Positions 32,530-40,997 of a DNA stretch of 45,686 bases are shown piece by piece. How positions within the stretch are numbered: the first letter of the stretch is position 1; each line of letters starts with the position of its first letter. This DNA comes from DATJZH01 sp052146815 (GTDB taxonomy: Bacteria > Actinomycetota > Actinomycetes > Streptosporangiales > Streptosporangiaceae). The translations under genes and the position numbers were made by a program. The stretch covers positions 1 to 45,686 of the forward strand of contig JBKQMG010000113.1 of NCBI GenBank assembly GCA_052146815.1, in the 5' to 3' direction. The notes below the pieces were generated by a model. It was not told the DNA's origin. It searched no databases and saw only the letters and a program-made list of their open reading frames with translations.

Positions 32530-33678
32530 GTGATCAAGCAGCCCCGCGGTCCGTTCGCACCCGGCGACCAGGTTCAGCTGACCGACCCGAAAGGACGCCG
32601 GCACCGCCTGGTCCTGGAGGCCGGGAAGTCATTCCACACCCACCGCGGCTCGCTGGCGCATGACGACCTGATCGGCGCCCCGGAGGGCTCCGTCATCACC
32701 TCGTCCGGCGGCACGGCCTACGTAGCCCTGCGGCCCCTGCTGTCCGACTACACCCTGTCGATGGCCCGCGGCGCAGCAGTGGTGTACCCGAAGGACGCCG
32801 CGCAGATTGTCGGCCTGGCCGATATTTTCCCCGGCGCGCGGGTCATCGAGGCCGGCGCGGGCTCGGGGGCGCTGTCCTGCTGGCTGCTGCGCGCCGCCGG
32901 GGAAGACGGTCTGGTGGTCTCCTACGAGCGCCGGCCCGATTTCGCGAAGATTGCCAGGCAGAACGTCGAGCGCTGCTTCGGCGGCGAGCACCCGGCCTGG
33001 CGGCTGATCGTCGCTGATCTGCCCGCCCATGCCGCCGCGATCGGGAAAACCTGTGCGGGCGATAGCACCCCCCAGACGGCTGCGCGCCCTCAGCCCGGCG
33101 ACGGCCCAGGCGGCAGCGCGCCTGTGGAGCCCGGCAGCGCGCCCGCGCAGCCCGGCGCACCAGGACAGCACAACGGCGGCGCGGGGGAGCACAACGGCGG
33201 CGCGAGCGAGCCGGAAGGCGGGCCTGCGGACCGCGGCGACGGGCTGGCGGATGGCTTCGACCGGGTGGTGCTGGACATGCTCGCCCCGTGGGAGCACATC
33301 CCGATGGCGGCGGCGGCCCTGACCAGCGGCGGCCTGATCTGCTGCTATGTCGCCACGACCACTCAGCTCTCGCGCACGGTGGAGGTCCTGCGGGCGCAGG
33401 GCTGCTTCGACGAGCCGGCCGCCTGGGAGTCACTGATGCGAGGCTGGCATGTCGACGGGCTGGCGGTCCGGCCGGAGCACCGCATGATCGGCCATACCGG
33501 CTTCCTGGTGACCGCACGGCGGCTCGCCGACGGCGTCACCCCGCCGCCGCGCCGCCGGCGCCCGTCCAAGGGCGCTCAGGCCGCCCGGGACCAGGACGCG
33601 GCGGCGGCCGCCCAGGCCGCCGGCGGCGGCTGCGGCGATTTCGGCGGCAGCGCGCCGGCGCATGATGACCGGGATTAG
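32530..33678 (+). CDS. trmI: tRNA (adenine-58-N1)-methyltransferase TrmI with low-complexity insertion
   Basis: Methylates A58 in the T-loop of tRNAs; works as a tetramer. 382 residues, about 100 more than usual. The N-terminal domain has KSFHTHRGSLAHDDLIG and YVYPKD-like VVYPKDAAQIVGLADIFPG. The AdoMet site is VIEAGAGSGALSCWLLR, with the acidic YERRPDF following. The Rossmann core is interrupted after LIVADLPA by about 70 residues of Gly/Pro/Ala/Gln (roughly 170-238) before DRVVLDMLAPWEHIP resumes. A second low-complexity tail follows residue 335. GTG start at 32530. The gene occupies its usual place directly upstream of arc. Confidence 0.92.
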   Translation: MIKQPRGPFAPGDQVQLTDPKGRRHRLVLEAGKSFHTHRGSLAHDDLIGAPEGSVITSSGGTAYVALRPLLSDYTLSMARGAAVVYPKDAAQIVGLADIFPGARVIEAGAGSGALSCWLLRAAGEDGLVVSYERRPDFAKIARQNVERCFGGEHPAWRLIVADLPAHAAAIGKTCAGDSTPQTAARPQPGDGPGGSAPVEPGSAPAQPGAPGQHNGGAGEHNGGASEPEGGPADRGDGLADGFDRVVLDMLAPWEHIPMAAAALTSGGLICCYVATTTQLSRTVEVLRAQGCFDEPAAWESLMRGWHVDGLAVRPEHRMIGHTGFLVTARRLADGVTPPPRRRRPSKGAQAARDQDAAAAAQAAGGGCGDFGGSAPAHDDRD

Positions 33679-33778
33679 TCTGCCGCCAGTGGCATGACGG
33701 CCAGGTCAGCGGGTAACGGGACCCTTGCCGTTCGCGGATCGTAACTCCAGAAAGCCGAGTCCGGCGCCCACCGCAAGG

Positions 33779-33806
33779 TTACGAAACGACCTTCGGTAGG
33801 TAGGGT
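33779..33806 (+). promoter_or_regulatory. Candidate promoter of the arc-proteasome genes
   Basis: TTACGA (33779-33784), 16 bases, TAGGGT (33801-33806). Transcription would start near 33813, leaving about 30 bases of leader that include the GGGAGGGGG ribosome site at 33825-33833. Confidence 0.4.
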
Positions 33807-33841
33807 CTAGGTAAGTCAGCTCTTGGGAGGGGGTGAGGGGC

Positions 33842-35650
33842 ATGGCCTCTCGTGACGACAGTGCTCGTGCCGGCCGGTATGACGACGAGGTCAAGGTCCT
33901 GACCACGCAGATTTCCTTCCTCGAGGAGGAAGTCGCGGCCCTGCGAGGCCGGCTCGCCGATTCGCCCAGGCAGGTGCGCCTGCTGGAGGAGCGGCTGCGC
34001 GAAGCCGAGGCAAGCCTCGCGGGCGTCACCGGGCAGAATGAGCGGCTCGCCGCCACTCTGCGCGAAGCGCGTGATCAGATCCTTGCGCTCAAGGAAGAAG
34101 TGGACCGGCTGGCCCAGCCGCCGTCCGGGTTCGGGGTCTTCCTCGAGCCTGCCGAGGACGGCACGGCCGATGTGTTCACCGGCGGGCGGAAGATGCGAGT
34201 CAGCATCAGCCCCGGCATCGAGCTGGACGACCTGCGGCCCGGCCAGGAGGTCGTGCTCAACGAGGCGCTGAATGTCGTGATCGCCCGCGGCTACGAGTCG
34301 GTCGGCGAAGTCGTCATGCTCAAGGAGCTGCTCGAGGACGGCGAGCGCGCGCTGGTGATCTCGCATGCCGACGAGGAGCGGGTCGCCCGGCTGGCCGAGC
34401 CGCTGCTCGAGTCGACCCTGCGGGCCGGCGATTCCCTGCTGCTCGAGCCGCGGTCAGGCTACGTCTACGAGCGCATCCCCAAGGCTGAGGTTGAGGAGCT
34501 CATCCTCGAGGAAGTCCCGGACATCACCTACTCCGAGATCGGCGGCCTCGGCCCGCAGATCGAGCAGATCCGCGACGCCATCGAGCTGCCGTACCTGCAT
34601 GCCGACCTGTTCCGGGAGCACCAGCTCAGGCCGCCCAAGGGCGTCCTGCTCTACGGGCCGCCTGGCTGCGGCAAGACGCTCATCGCCAAGGCGGTGGCGA
34701 ATTCGCTGGCCAAGCAGGTGGCACGCAGAACCGCGGAGCTCGCCAGCCAGAATGGCAACAGCGACGCCCCCGGGCCGCCGGCCAAGGAGGGCAAGAGCTT
34801 CTTCCTGAACATCAAGGGCCCCGAGCTGCTGAATAAGTACGTGGGCGAGACCGAGCGGCACATCCGCCTGGTCTTCCAGCGGGCCAGGGAGAAGGCCAGC
34901 GAGGGCATGCCGGTCATCGTATTCTTCGACGAGATGGACTCGATCTTCCGGACCCGGGGCTCGGGAGTCTCCAGCGACGTCGAGAACACGATCGTGCCCC
35001 AGCTGCTCAGCGAGATCGACGGCGTCGAGGGCCTGGAGAACGTCATCGTCATCGGCGCCTCCAACCGCGAGGACATGATCGACCCCGCGATCCTGCGGCC
35101 GGGCCGGCTGGACGTCAAGATCAAGATCGAGCGGCCGGACGCCGAGGCGGCCAGGGATATCTTCTCCAAGTACCTGCTGCCCGAGCTGCCGCTGCACCCC
35201 GACGACCTCGCCGAGCACGGCGGCTCCACCGGGGCCACGGTGTCGGAGATGATCCAGCGGGTGGTCGAGCGGATGTACTCCGAGACCGAGGAGAACAGGT
35301 TCCTGGAGGTCACTTACGCCAACGGGGACAAGGAGGTCCTGTACTTCAAGGACTTCAACTCCGGGGCCATGATCCAGAACATCGTGGACCGCGCGAAGAA
35401 GATGGCCATCAAGGAATTCCTCGAGACCGGCCAGAAGGGCCTGCGGGTCGCGCACCTGCTGGCCGCCTGCGTGGACGAATTCAGCGAGAACGAGGATCTG
35501 CCCAACACCACCAACCCCGACGACTGGGCCCGCATCTCCGGCAAGAAGGGCGAGCGGATCGTCTACATCAGGACCCTGGTGTCCGGCAAGCACGGCACAG
35601 AGGCCGGGCGGTCGATCGACACCGTGGCCAACACGGGGCAGTACCTATAG
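33842..35650 (+). CDS. arc: Proteasome-associated AAA ATPase ARC (Mpa)
   Basis: Hexameric unfoldase that captures pupylated proteins and threads them into the 20S proteasome; 602 residues. A coiled coil at about 15-80 binds Pup, two OB folds follow (about 90-240), then the AAA module. Walker A is YGPPGCGKTLIAKAV, Walker B is VIVFFDEMDSIF, and the arginine-finger region is IDPAILRPGRLDVKI. The AAA domain carries the usual insertion after Walker A. The C-terminus is GQYL, the penultimate-Tyr motif that docks into the PrcA ring. ATG at 33842 is eight bases past GGGAGGGGG; a GTG at 33833 overlaps that site and is less likely. Followed by dop after 133 bases. Confidence 0.97.
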   Translation: MASRDDSARAGRYDDEVKVLTTQISFLEEEVAALRGRLADSPRQVRLLEERLREAEASLAGVTGQNERLAATLREARDQILALKEEVDRLAQPPSGFGVFLEPAEDGTADVFTGGRKMRVSISPGIELDDLRPGQEVVLNEALNVVIARGYESVGEVVMLKELLEDGERALVISHADEERVARLAEPLLESTLRAGDSLLLEPRSGYVYERIPKAEVEELILEEVPDITYSEIGGLGPQIEQIRDAIELPYLHADLFREHQLRPPKGVLLYGPPGCGKTLIAKAVANSLAKQVARRTAELASQNGNSDAPGPPAKEGKSFFLNIKGPELLNKYVGETERHIRLVFQRAREKASEGMPVIVFFDEMDSIFRTRGSGVSSDVENTIVPQLLSEIDGVEGLENVIVIGASNREDMIDPAILRPGRLDVKIKIERPDAEAARDIFSKYLLPELPLHPDDLAEHGGSTGATVSEMIQRVVERMYSETEENRFLEVTYANGDKEVLYFKDFNSGAMIQNIVDRAKKMAIKEFLETGQKGLRVAHLLAACVDEFSENEDLPNTTNPDDWARISGKKGERIVYIRTLVSGKHGTEAGRSIDTVANTGQYL

Positions 35651-35770
35651 CCAGGACCAGCGGCGTGGCGCCGGCCGCCCGGCACCGGCCGGCGCCCGCA
35701 CGTGCAGCGATTCGCGGCGCTTGCCGGTGGCGGTGCCCGCGCGCCGTGCTCGTCCTCGCTCCTGCGGCAC

Positions 35771-35776
35771 TAGGCT
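35771..35776 (+). promoter_or_regulatory. -10 box of dop
   Basis: TAGGCT seven bases before the dop ATG. No ribosome site is present, which fits a leaderless mRNA. No clear -35 element. Confidence 0.45.
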
Positions 35777-35783
35777 TTTAGGC

Positions 35784-37301
35784 ATGAGCGTGCGCCGGGT
35801 CATGGGAATCGAGACGGAGTACGGCATCTCCGTGCCCGGTCAGCCGGGCGCGAACGCGATGGTGAGCTCCTCTCAGGTCGTCAACGCCTACCAGGCGGCG
35901 ACGGCAGCGCGGGCCCGCCGGGCGCGGTGGGATTTCGAGGAAGAGAACCCGCTGCGCGACGCCCGCGGCTTTGATCTGGCCAGGGAGGCCGCGGATTCCG
36001 CCCAGCTCACTGACGAGGACCTGGGCCTGGCCAACGTGATCCTGACCAACGGCGCCCGCCTGTATGTCGACCACGCGCATCCGGAGTACTCGGCGCCTGA
36101 GTGCACCAACCCGCGGGACGCCATCATCTGGGACAAGGCCGGTGAGCGGGTGATGGCCGAGGCCGCCGCGCGGGCGACCGCGACGCCTGGCGGGCACGCC
36201 ATCCAGCTCTATAAGAACAACACTGACAACAAGGGCGCCTCGTACGGCTGCCACGAGAATTACCTGATGAACCGGGCCACGCCGTTCGCCGACATCGTGC
36301 GGCACCTGACGCCGTTCTTCGTGTCCCGGCAGGTAGTCTGCGGCGCGGGCCGGGTGGGCCGCGGCGCCGACGGGCGCGAGGACGGCTTCCAGATCAGCCA
36401 GCGCGCCGACTTCTTCGAGGTCGAGGTCGGCCTCGAGACCACCCTGAAGCGCCCGATCATCAACACCCGCGACGAACCGCATGCCGACCCCGAGAAGTAC
36501 CGCCGGCTGCATGTGATCATCGGCGATGCGAACATGAGCGAGCTGTCCAGCTACCTGAAGCTGGGCACGACCTCACTGGTGCTGGCGATGATCGAGGACC
36601 GCTTCCTGGGCACTGATCTCGGCGTCGAGTCGCCGGTAGCCGAACTGCGCGCCGTCTCGCACGATCCGTCCTGCCAGCACCTGATCGCGCTGCGAGACGG
36701 GCGGAAGATGACGGCCGTGCAGCTGCAGATGGAGTACCTGGAGCTGGCCAGGAAGTACACCGAGAACAAGTACGGCGCCGACGTCGATGACATGACCACC
36801 GACGTCCTGGACCGCTGGGAGTCGGTGCTGACCAGGCTCGCCGAGAACCCCATGCTGGCCGCGCGCGAGCTCGACTGGGTGGCCAAGCTCGAGATCCTGG
36901 AGGGCTACCGGTCCAGGGACGGCCTCGCCTGGAATCATCCGCGGCTCCAGCTGGTAGACCTGCAGTACTCCGATGTGCGCGCCGACCGGGGCCTGTACAA
37001 CCGGCTCGCCGCCCGCGGGCACATACGCCGGCTGGTCGACGAGCGCGAGGTGGCGCGGGCCATCGAGCAGCCGCCGGCCGACACCCGCGCATATTTCCGC
37101 GGCCGGTGCCTGCGCCAGTACCCCGACGCGGTAGCGGCCGCGTCCTGGGATTCGGTGATTTTTGACATTCCCGGCCGTGAGTCCCTGCAGCGCGTGCCGA
37201 CCCTGGAGCCGCTGCGCGGCACCCGGGCCCATGTCGGCGACCTGCTGGACCGCTGTGAGACTGCTGCGGACCTCGTCGCGGCCCTCACCGGGCAGGACTG
37301 A
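35784..37301 (+). CDS. dop: Pup deamidase/depupylase Dop
   Basis: Converts the C-terminal Gln of Pup to Glu and also removes Pup from proteins. It belongs to the carboxylate-amine ligase fold, 505 residues. The N-terminal GIETEYGI holds nucleotide-binding Glu. The Dop-loop DFEEENPLRDARGFD distinguishes it from PafA. The catalytic Asp is in YVDHAHPEYSAPEC, and YKNNTDNKGASYGCHENYL forms the active-site cradle. ATG at 35784 starts the conserved MSVRRVMGIETEYG; the frame extends to 35721 but without similarity. Pup follows 143 bases downstream, and pafA, its ligase paralogue, is at 40998. Confidence 0.97.
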   Translation: MSVRRVMGIETEYGISVPGQPGANAMVSSSQVVNAYQAATAARARRARWDFEEENPLRDARGFDLAREAADSAQLTDEDLGLANVILTNGARLYVDHAHPEYSAPECTNPRDAIIWDKAGERVMAEAAARATATPGGHAIQLYKNNTDNKGASYGCHENYLMNRATPFADIVRHLTPFFVSRQVVCGAGRVGRGADGREDGFQISQRADFFEVEVGLETTLKRPIINTRDEPHADPEKYRRLHVIIGDANMSELSSYLKLGTTSLVLAMIEDRFLGTDLGVESPVAELRAVSHDPSCQHLIALRDGRKMTAVQLQMEYLELARKYTENKYGADVDDMTTDVLDRWESVLTRLAENPMLAARELDWVAKLEILEGYRSRDGLAWNHPRLQLVDLQYSDVRADRGLYNRLAARGHIRRLVDEREVARAIEQPPADTRAYFRGRCLRQYPDAVAAASWDSVIFDIPGRESLQRVPTLEPLRGTRAHVGDLLDRCETAADLVAALTGQD

Positions 37302-37373
37302 GCACCGACTGCCGCGCGGGCCGCGGGAGCCGACTGCTGTTCGCGGCCGGCGAAGGCGTCAGGCGGATGAGGA

Positions 37374-37403
37374 TTGGACTGACCACGGCGTGGCGAGGAT
37401 AGC
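37374..37403 (+). promoter_or_regulatory. Possible promoter upstream of pup
   Basis: TTGGAC (37374-37379) and GATAGC (37398-37403) are spaced 18 bases. Weak matches; listed because pup usually needs high expression and the 143-base dop-pup gap is long enough for a promoter. Confidence 0.28.
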
Positions 37404-37444
37404 GTTGAGACTGCGGATAGCACCGTGGAGCACGGAGGTTGAGC

Positions 37445-37660
37445 ATGGCGACTAAAGACACTGGCGGCCAGCGACAGGTTCCCCGGCGCGACGACGAGGA
37501 GCAGGAGGAGGAGAGCTCGCCGCAGAGCGGCGAGGCGGTCAAGGAGCGGCAGGACAAGCTCACTGACGACGTCGACGCGATCCTGGACGAGATCGACGAG
37601 GTCCTCGAGGAGAACGCTGAGGAGTTCGTCCGGTCATACGTGCAGAAGGGCGGCCAGTAA
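37445..37660 (+). CDS. pup: Prokaryotic ubiquitin-like protein Pup
   Basis: The 71-residue protein tag of the actinobacterial proteasome. The N-terminal half is disordered and rich in Gln, Glu and Arg. The helix-forming segment KLTDDVDAILDEIDEVLEEN binds the ARC coiled coil. It ends in Gly-Gly-Gln, so Dop must deamidate it to Glu before PafA can attach it to lysines. ATG at 37445 has GGAGG at 37434-37438; a TTG two codons upstream is the less likely start. A hairpin follows before prcB. Confidence 0.98.
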   Translation: MATKDTGGQRQVPRRDDEEQEEESSPQSGEAVKERQDKLTDDVDAILDEIDEVLEENAEEFVRSYVQKGGQ

Positions 37661-37669
37661 CGCCGTGGC

Positions 37670-37698
37670 ACTGCTGCCGTGCCCGATGCGGCAGCAGT
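37670..37698 (+). terminator. Intercistronic hairpin between pup and prcB
   Basis: Ten-base arms, ACTGCTGCCG and complement, with a nine-base loop. It starts nine bases after the pup stop; no U-tract. A TAGGGT (37698-37703) at its 3' edge could be a -10 box for prcB. It may raise pup levels relative to prcBA by stabilising the pup message or by partial termination. Confidence 0.55.
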
Positions 37699-37741
37699 AG
37701 GGTCAGTCAGGTATTCCAGGCGCACAACCGGAAGGATCTGC

Positions 37742-38611
37742 GTGGGCTCTGACACTCACCAGCGGCTGTCCATGGCGGCTTACCTGACCGCGGGGACGTC
37801 GTCTTTCACCGAGTTCATCACGGCCGCCGCCCCGGGTCTCCTGCCGGGCTCGGTGCCGGCCGGATCCGGCGCGAACGCCCTCGCCCGCGACCTGCCGCAC
37901 GGCACCACCATCGTCGCGGCAAGCTGCCAGGGCGGCGTGGTCATGGCCGGCGACCGGCGCGCCACCGCGGGCAACATGATCTCCCAGCGTGACATCGAGA
38001 AGGTCTTCCGCACCGACGAGTTCTCCTGCATCGGGATCGCCGGCGTCGCGGGCATCGGCATCGAGCTGGTCCGGCTGTACCAGGTCGAGCTCGAGCACTA
38101 CGAGAAGATCGAGGGCCGCGGGCTCTCCCTTGAGGGCAAGGCGAACCGGCTGGCAGCGATCGTGCGGGGCAATCTCGGCGCCGCCATGCAGGGCATGGTC
38201 GTCGTCCCGCTGTTCGCCGGATTCGACGAGGACCGGGAACTCGGCCGGATCTTCAGCTACGACGTGGCGGGCGGCCGGTACGAGGAGCACCGCTTCTACT
38301 CGATCGGCTCCGGCTCGGTCTTCGCCCGCGGCTCACTGAAGAAGCTCTACGCCGACGGCATGCCGGCCGAGGACGCGGTGCTGGCCTGCATGCAGGCGCT
38401 CTACGACGCCGCCGACGACGACTCGGCCACCGGCGGCCCCGACGTCACCCGGCGGATCTACCCGGTGATCGCGACGGTCACGGCCGATGGCTTCCAGCGA
38501 CTGACCGACGAGGAGTCCGCCGGCTACGCGCAGACGGTGATCGAGGGCAGGATGCAGCGGCCAGACGGACCGCCGGCGCCGCTGCGCCAGCCCGGCACTA
38601 CCCACGATTAG
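37742..38611 (+). CDS. prcB: Proteasome beta subunit PrcB
   Basis: Catalytic subunit of the 20S core, 289 residues. An N-terminal propeptide of about 54 residues ends at LPHG, and autocleavage exposes Thr55 (TTIVAASCQGGVVMAGDRRA) as the nucleophile. Lys in IEKVFRTDEF and the GSGSVFARG turn are conserved. GTG at 37742 with GGAAGGA at 37730-37736 gives the expected propeptide length. Followed by prcA after 91 bases. Confidence 0.97.
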   Translation: MGSDTHQRLSMAAYLTAGTSSFTEFITAAAPGLLPGSVPAGSGANALARDLPHGTTIVAASCQGGVVMAGDRRATAGNMISQRDIEKVFRTDEFSCIGIAGVAGIGIELVRLYQVELEHYEKIEGRGLSLEGKANRLAAIVRGNLGAAMQGMVVVPLFAGFDEDRELGRIFSYDVAGGRYEEHRFYSIGSGSVFARGSLKKLYADGMPAEDAVLACMQALYDAADDDSATGGPDVTRRIYPVIATVTADGFQRLTDEESAGYAQTVIEGRMQRPDGPPAPLRQPGTTHD

Positions 38612-38702
38612 CTCCCGGCCGCCGCCCGCCGGCCAGGTCCGGGCGCGCGGGCCAGCCGGGCCCACCAGGCTCAACCGACCACTCGAGTAAGGAACGCCAG
38701 CG

Positions 38703-39509
38703 GTGTCGATGCCGTTCTACGTCTCGCCTGAACAGGCGATGAAGGACAAGGCGGATTACGCGCGCAAGGCCATCACGCGCGGCCGCAGCGGTGTCGTCAT
38801 CGAGTACGACGCCGGGATCCTGTTCGTCGCGCCGAACCCGTCGCGCGCGCTGCACAAGTTCAGCGAGCTTTACGACCGGATCGCCTTCGCGGCGGCGGGC
38901 CGGTACAACGAGTTCGAGCGGCTGCGGCAGGCCGGGGTGCGCTACGCGGACCTGACCGGCTACCAGTACGACCGCCAGGACGTCACGGCCCGCGGCCTGG
39001 CCAACTGGTACGCGCAGATGCTCGGCACCATCTTTACCGAGAGCAACAAGCCGCTCGAAGTGGAAATAGTCGTCGCCGAGGTCGGGGAGACTCCCGACCG
39101 CGACCAGATCTACCGCATCACCTTCGACGGGACCGTGACCGACGAGCACAACTTCCTCGTCATGGGCGGCCAGGCCGACCAGGTCGCCGCGGTGGTGAAA
39201 GAGCGGTATTCCGCCGGGATGACCCTGTCCGCCGCGATGGCGGTGGCGCTGGCCGCCCTCGCGGGGCAGGCCAACGGCGAGCGCCAGGAGATCACCGGCG
39301 GCCAGCTGGAAGTCGCGGTGCTCGAGCGCGCGCGGACGCACCGGACCTTCCGCCGTCTCACCGGGGCCCGGCTCGAGGCCCAGCTGGCGCAGGGCCGCCC
39401 GGACGGGAGCGGCGCCCCGCCGCCTGCGGGAAAACCCGGTAACGGTGCCGGACCCGATTCGGCCGGACCCGATTCGGCCGGGGCCGAACCGGGCAAGGAC
39501 CCCGAGTAG
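38703..39509 (+). CDS. prcA: Proteasome alpha subunit PrcA
   Basis: Forms the outer gated rings of the 20S core, 268 residues. The N-terminal gate is MSMPFYVSPEQAMKDKADYA, followed by RKAITRGRSGVVIEYDAGIL, both standard for PrcA. It lacks a catalytic Thr. The C-terminal 40 residues are Gly/Pro/Ala-rich and include a small tandem repeat. GTG at 38703 is eight bases past AAGGAA; an ATG at 38709 is the alternative. The aldehyde dehydrogenase starts 17 bases after the stop, so it is in the same operon. Confidence 0.97.
   Translation: MSMPFYVSPEQAMKDKADYARKAITRGRSGVVIEYDAGILFVAPNPSRALHKFSELYDRIAFAAAGRYNEFERLRQAGVRYADLTGYQYDRQDVTARGLANWYAQMLGTIFTESNKPLEVEIVVAEVGETPDRDQIYRITFDGTVTDEHNFLVMGGQADQVAAVVKERYSAGMTLSAAMAVALAALAGQANGERQEITGGQLEVAVLERARTHRTFRRLTGARLEAQLAQGRPDGSGAPPPAGKPGNGAGPDSAGPDSAGAEPGKDPE
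39450..39479 (+). repeat. Tandem 15-base repeat in the prcA tail
   Basis: GGACCCGATTCGGCC occurs twice in a row (39450-39464 and 39465-39479) and encodes GPDSA twice in the disordered C-terminus of PrcA. Confidence 0.85.
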
Positions 39510-39526
39510 GCAGCGGAAGGAACGAC

Positions 39527-40987
39527 GTGACGGGCAACCTGGCGAGCATCACCGGAATTGAGCCGCCGACCGGGCTGCTGACCGCAGGACAGTGGTCACC
39601 GGGGCGGGACGGCTCGTTCCCGGTCATCGATCCGGCCACCGAGGACTCCATCGCCGACGTCGCCGACGCCAGCCCGCAGGACGCCCTTGACGCGGTCAGC
39701 GCCGCTTACGAGGCCCTGCCAGCCTGGGCCGCCAGGCCGCCGCGCGAGCGCGGCGAGTGCCTGCGCAGCGCCTTCGAGCTGATGATGGCCCGCGCCGAGC
39801 CGCTAGCCCGGCTGATGGTGCTGGAGAACGGCAAAGCACTGCGTGACGCCAGGGCCGAGGTCGCCTACGCCGCCGAGTTCTTCCGCTGGTACGCCGAGGA
39901 AGCGGTGCGCAATTCCGGAGCGCTGACGGTCAGTCCCTCCGGTGGCAACAAGATCATGGTGGCTCACCAGCCGGTGGGCGTCAGCGTGCTCATCACCCCG
40001 TGGAACTTCCCGGCGGCGATGGCGACCCGCAAGATCGGCCCCGCGCTGGCCGCAGGCTGCACCATCGTGCTCAAGCCCGCGAAGGAAACCCCGCTGAGCG
40101 CGCTGGCCATCGCGGCCCTGCTCGCCGAGACAGGCGTCCCCGACGGCGTCGTCAACGTGCTCCCGACGACGTCGCCCGGCCCGGTGACCGCCGCCATGCT
40201 CGCCGATCCGCGCGTGCGCAAGCTCTCCTTCACCGGCTCGACCGAGGTTGGCCGGACCCTGCTGCGCACCGCGGCCGACACGATCACGAACTGCTCAATG
40301 GAGCTGGGCGGCAACGCGCCATTTCTGGTCTTCGAGGATGCTGACATCGACGCGGCCATCGAAGGCGCTTTCGTGGCCAAAATGCGCAACGGCGGCGAGG
40401 CCTGCACCGCAGCGAACCGGTTCTATGTGCACGAGGCCATTGCGGCCGACTTCTCGGCGAAGCTCGCCCGGCGCCTTGGCGCGGTCCGCGTCGGACCCGG
40501 ACTCGAGGACGGGGTCGAGCTCGGGCCGCTGGTCAACGCCGACACTCGCAGCAAGGTGGCCGGGCTAGTGGAGTCCGCGGCCAAAGACGGCGCCCGTATT
40601 GTCACCGGCGGGAAGGCGCCCGAGCGGGCGGGCTACTTCTACGAGCCGACCGTGCTCGACGACGTGCCCCCGGACGCGGGAATCCTGGGCCAGGAGATCT
40701 TCGGCCCGGTCGCGCCGATCGTCACCTTCACCGACACCGACCGTGCGATCGAGCTGGCCAATGACACCGAATACGGCCTCGTTGCCTATCTGTACACCCG
40801 CGATCTGCGCCGCGCGCTGCAGGTCTCTGAGGCCCTGGAGTCCGGGATGGTAGGAGTTAACCGCGGCGTGGTCTCCGATCCCGCCGCGCCGTTCGGCGGC
40901 GTCAAGCAGTCGGGTCTCGGCCGGGAAGGCGGCCACGACGGGCTGCGGGAGTTCACCGAGACCAAATACATCGCCGTGCAGTGGTGA
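39527..40987 (+). CDS. NAD(P)-dependent aldehyde dehydrogenase, succinate-semialdehyde dehydrogenase-like
   Basis: A full-length ALDH, 486 residues. Cofactor-binding ITPWNFPAAMATRKIGPALA and KPAKETPLSALA, Glu259 in MELGGNAPF and catalytic Cys293 in NGGEACTAANRF are all present, as is GQEIFGPVAPIVTF. The PWNFP and KIGPALAAGCT region is closest to GabD/YneI-type succinate-semialdehyde dehydrogenases, although the exact substrate is unsure. GTG at 39527 with GGAAGGAA at 39514-39521. It sits 17 bases after prcA and 10 bases before pafA, inside the proteasome operon. It may oxidise aldehydes from amino acid (GABA or polyamine) breakdown that proteasomal recycling feeds; that link is inference. Confidence 0.9.
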   Translation: MTGNLASITGIEPPTGLLTAGQWSPGRDGSFPVIDPATEDSIADVADASPQDALDAVSAAYEALPAWAARPPRERGECLRSAFELMMARAEPLARLMVLENGKALRDARAEVAYAAEFFRWYAEEAVRNSGALTVSPSGGNKIMVAHQPVGVSVLITPWNFPAAMATRKIGPALAAGCTIVLKPAKETPLSALAIAALLAETGVPDGVVNVLPTTSPGPVTAAMLADPRVRKLSFTGSTEVGRTLLRTAADTITNCSMELGGNAPFLVFEDADIDAAIEGAFVAKMRNGGEACTAANRFYVHEAIAADFSAKLARRLGAVRVGPGLEDGVELGPLVNADTRSKVAGLVESAAKDGARIVTGGKAPERAGYFYEPTVLDDVPPDAGILGQEIFGPVAPIVTFTDTDRAIELANDTEYGLVAYLYTRDLRRALQVSEALESGMVGVNRGVVSDPAAPFGGVKQSGLGREGGHDGLREFTETKYIAVQW

Positions 40988-40997
40988 GCTGACACAC

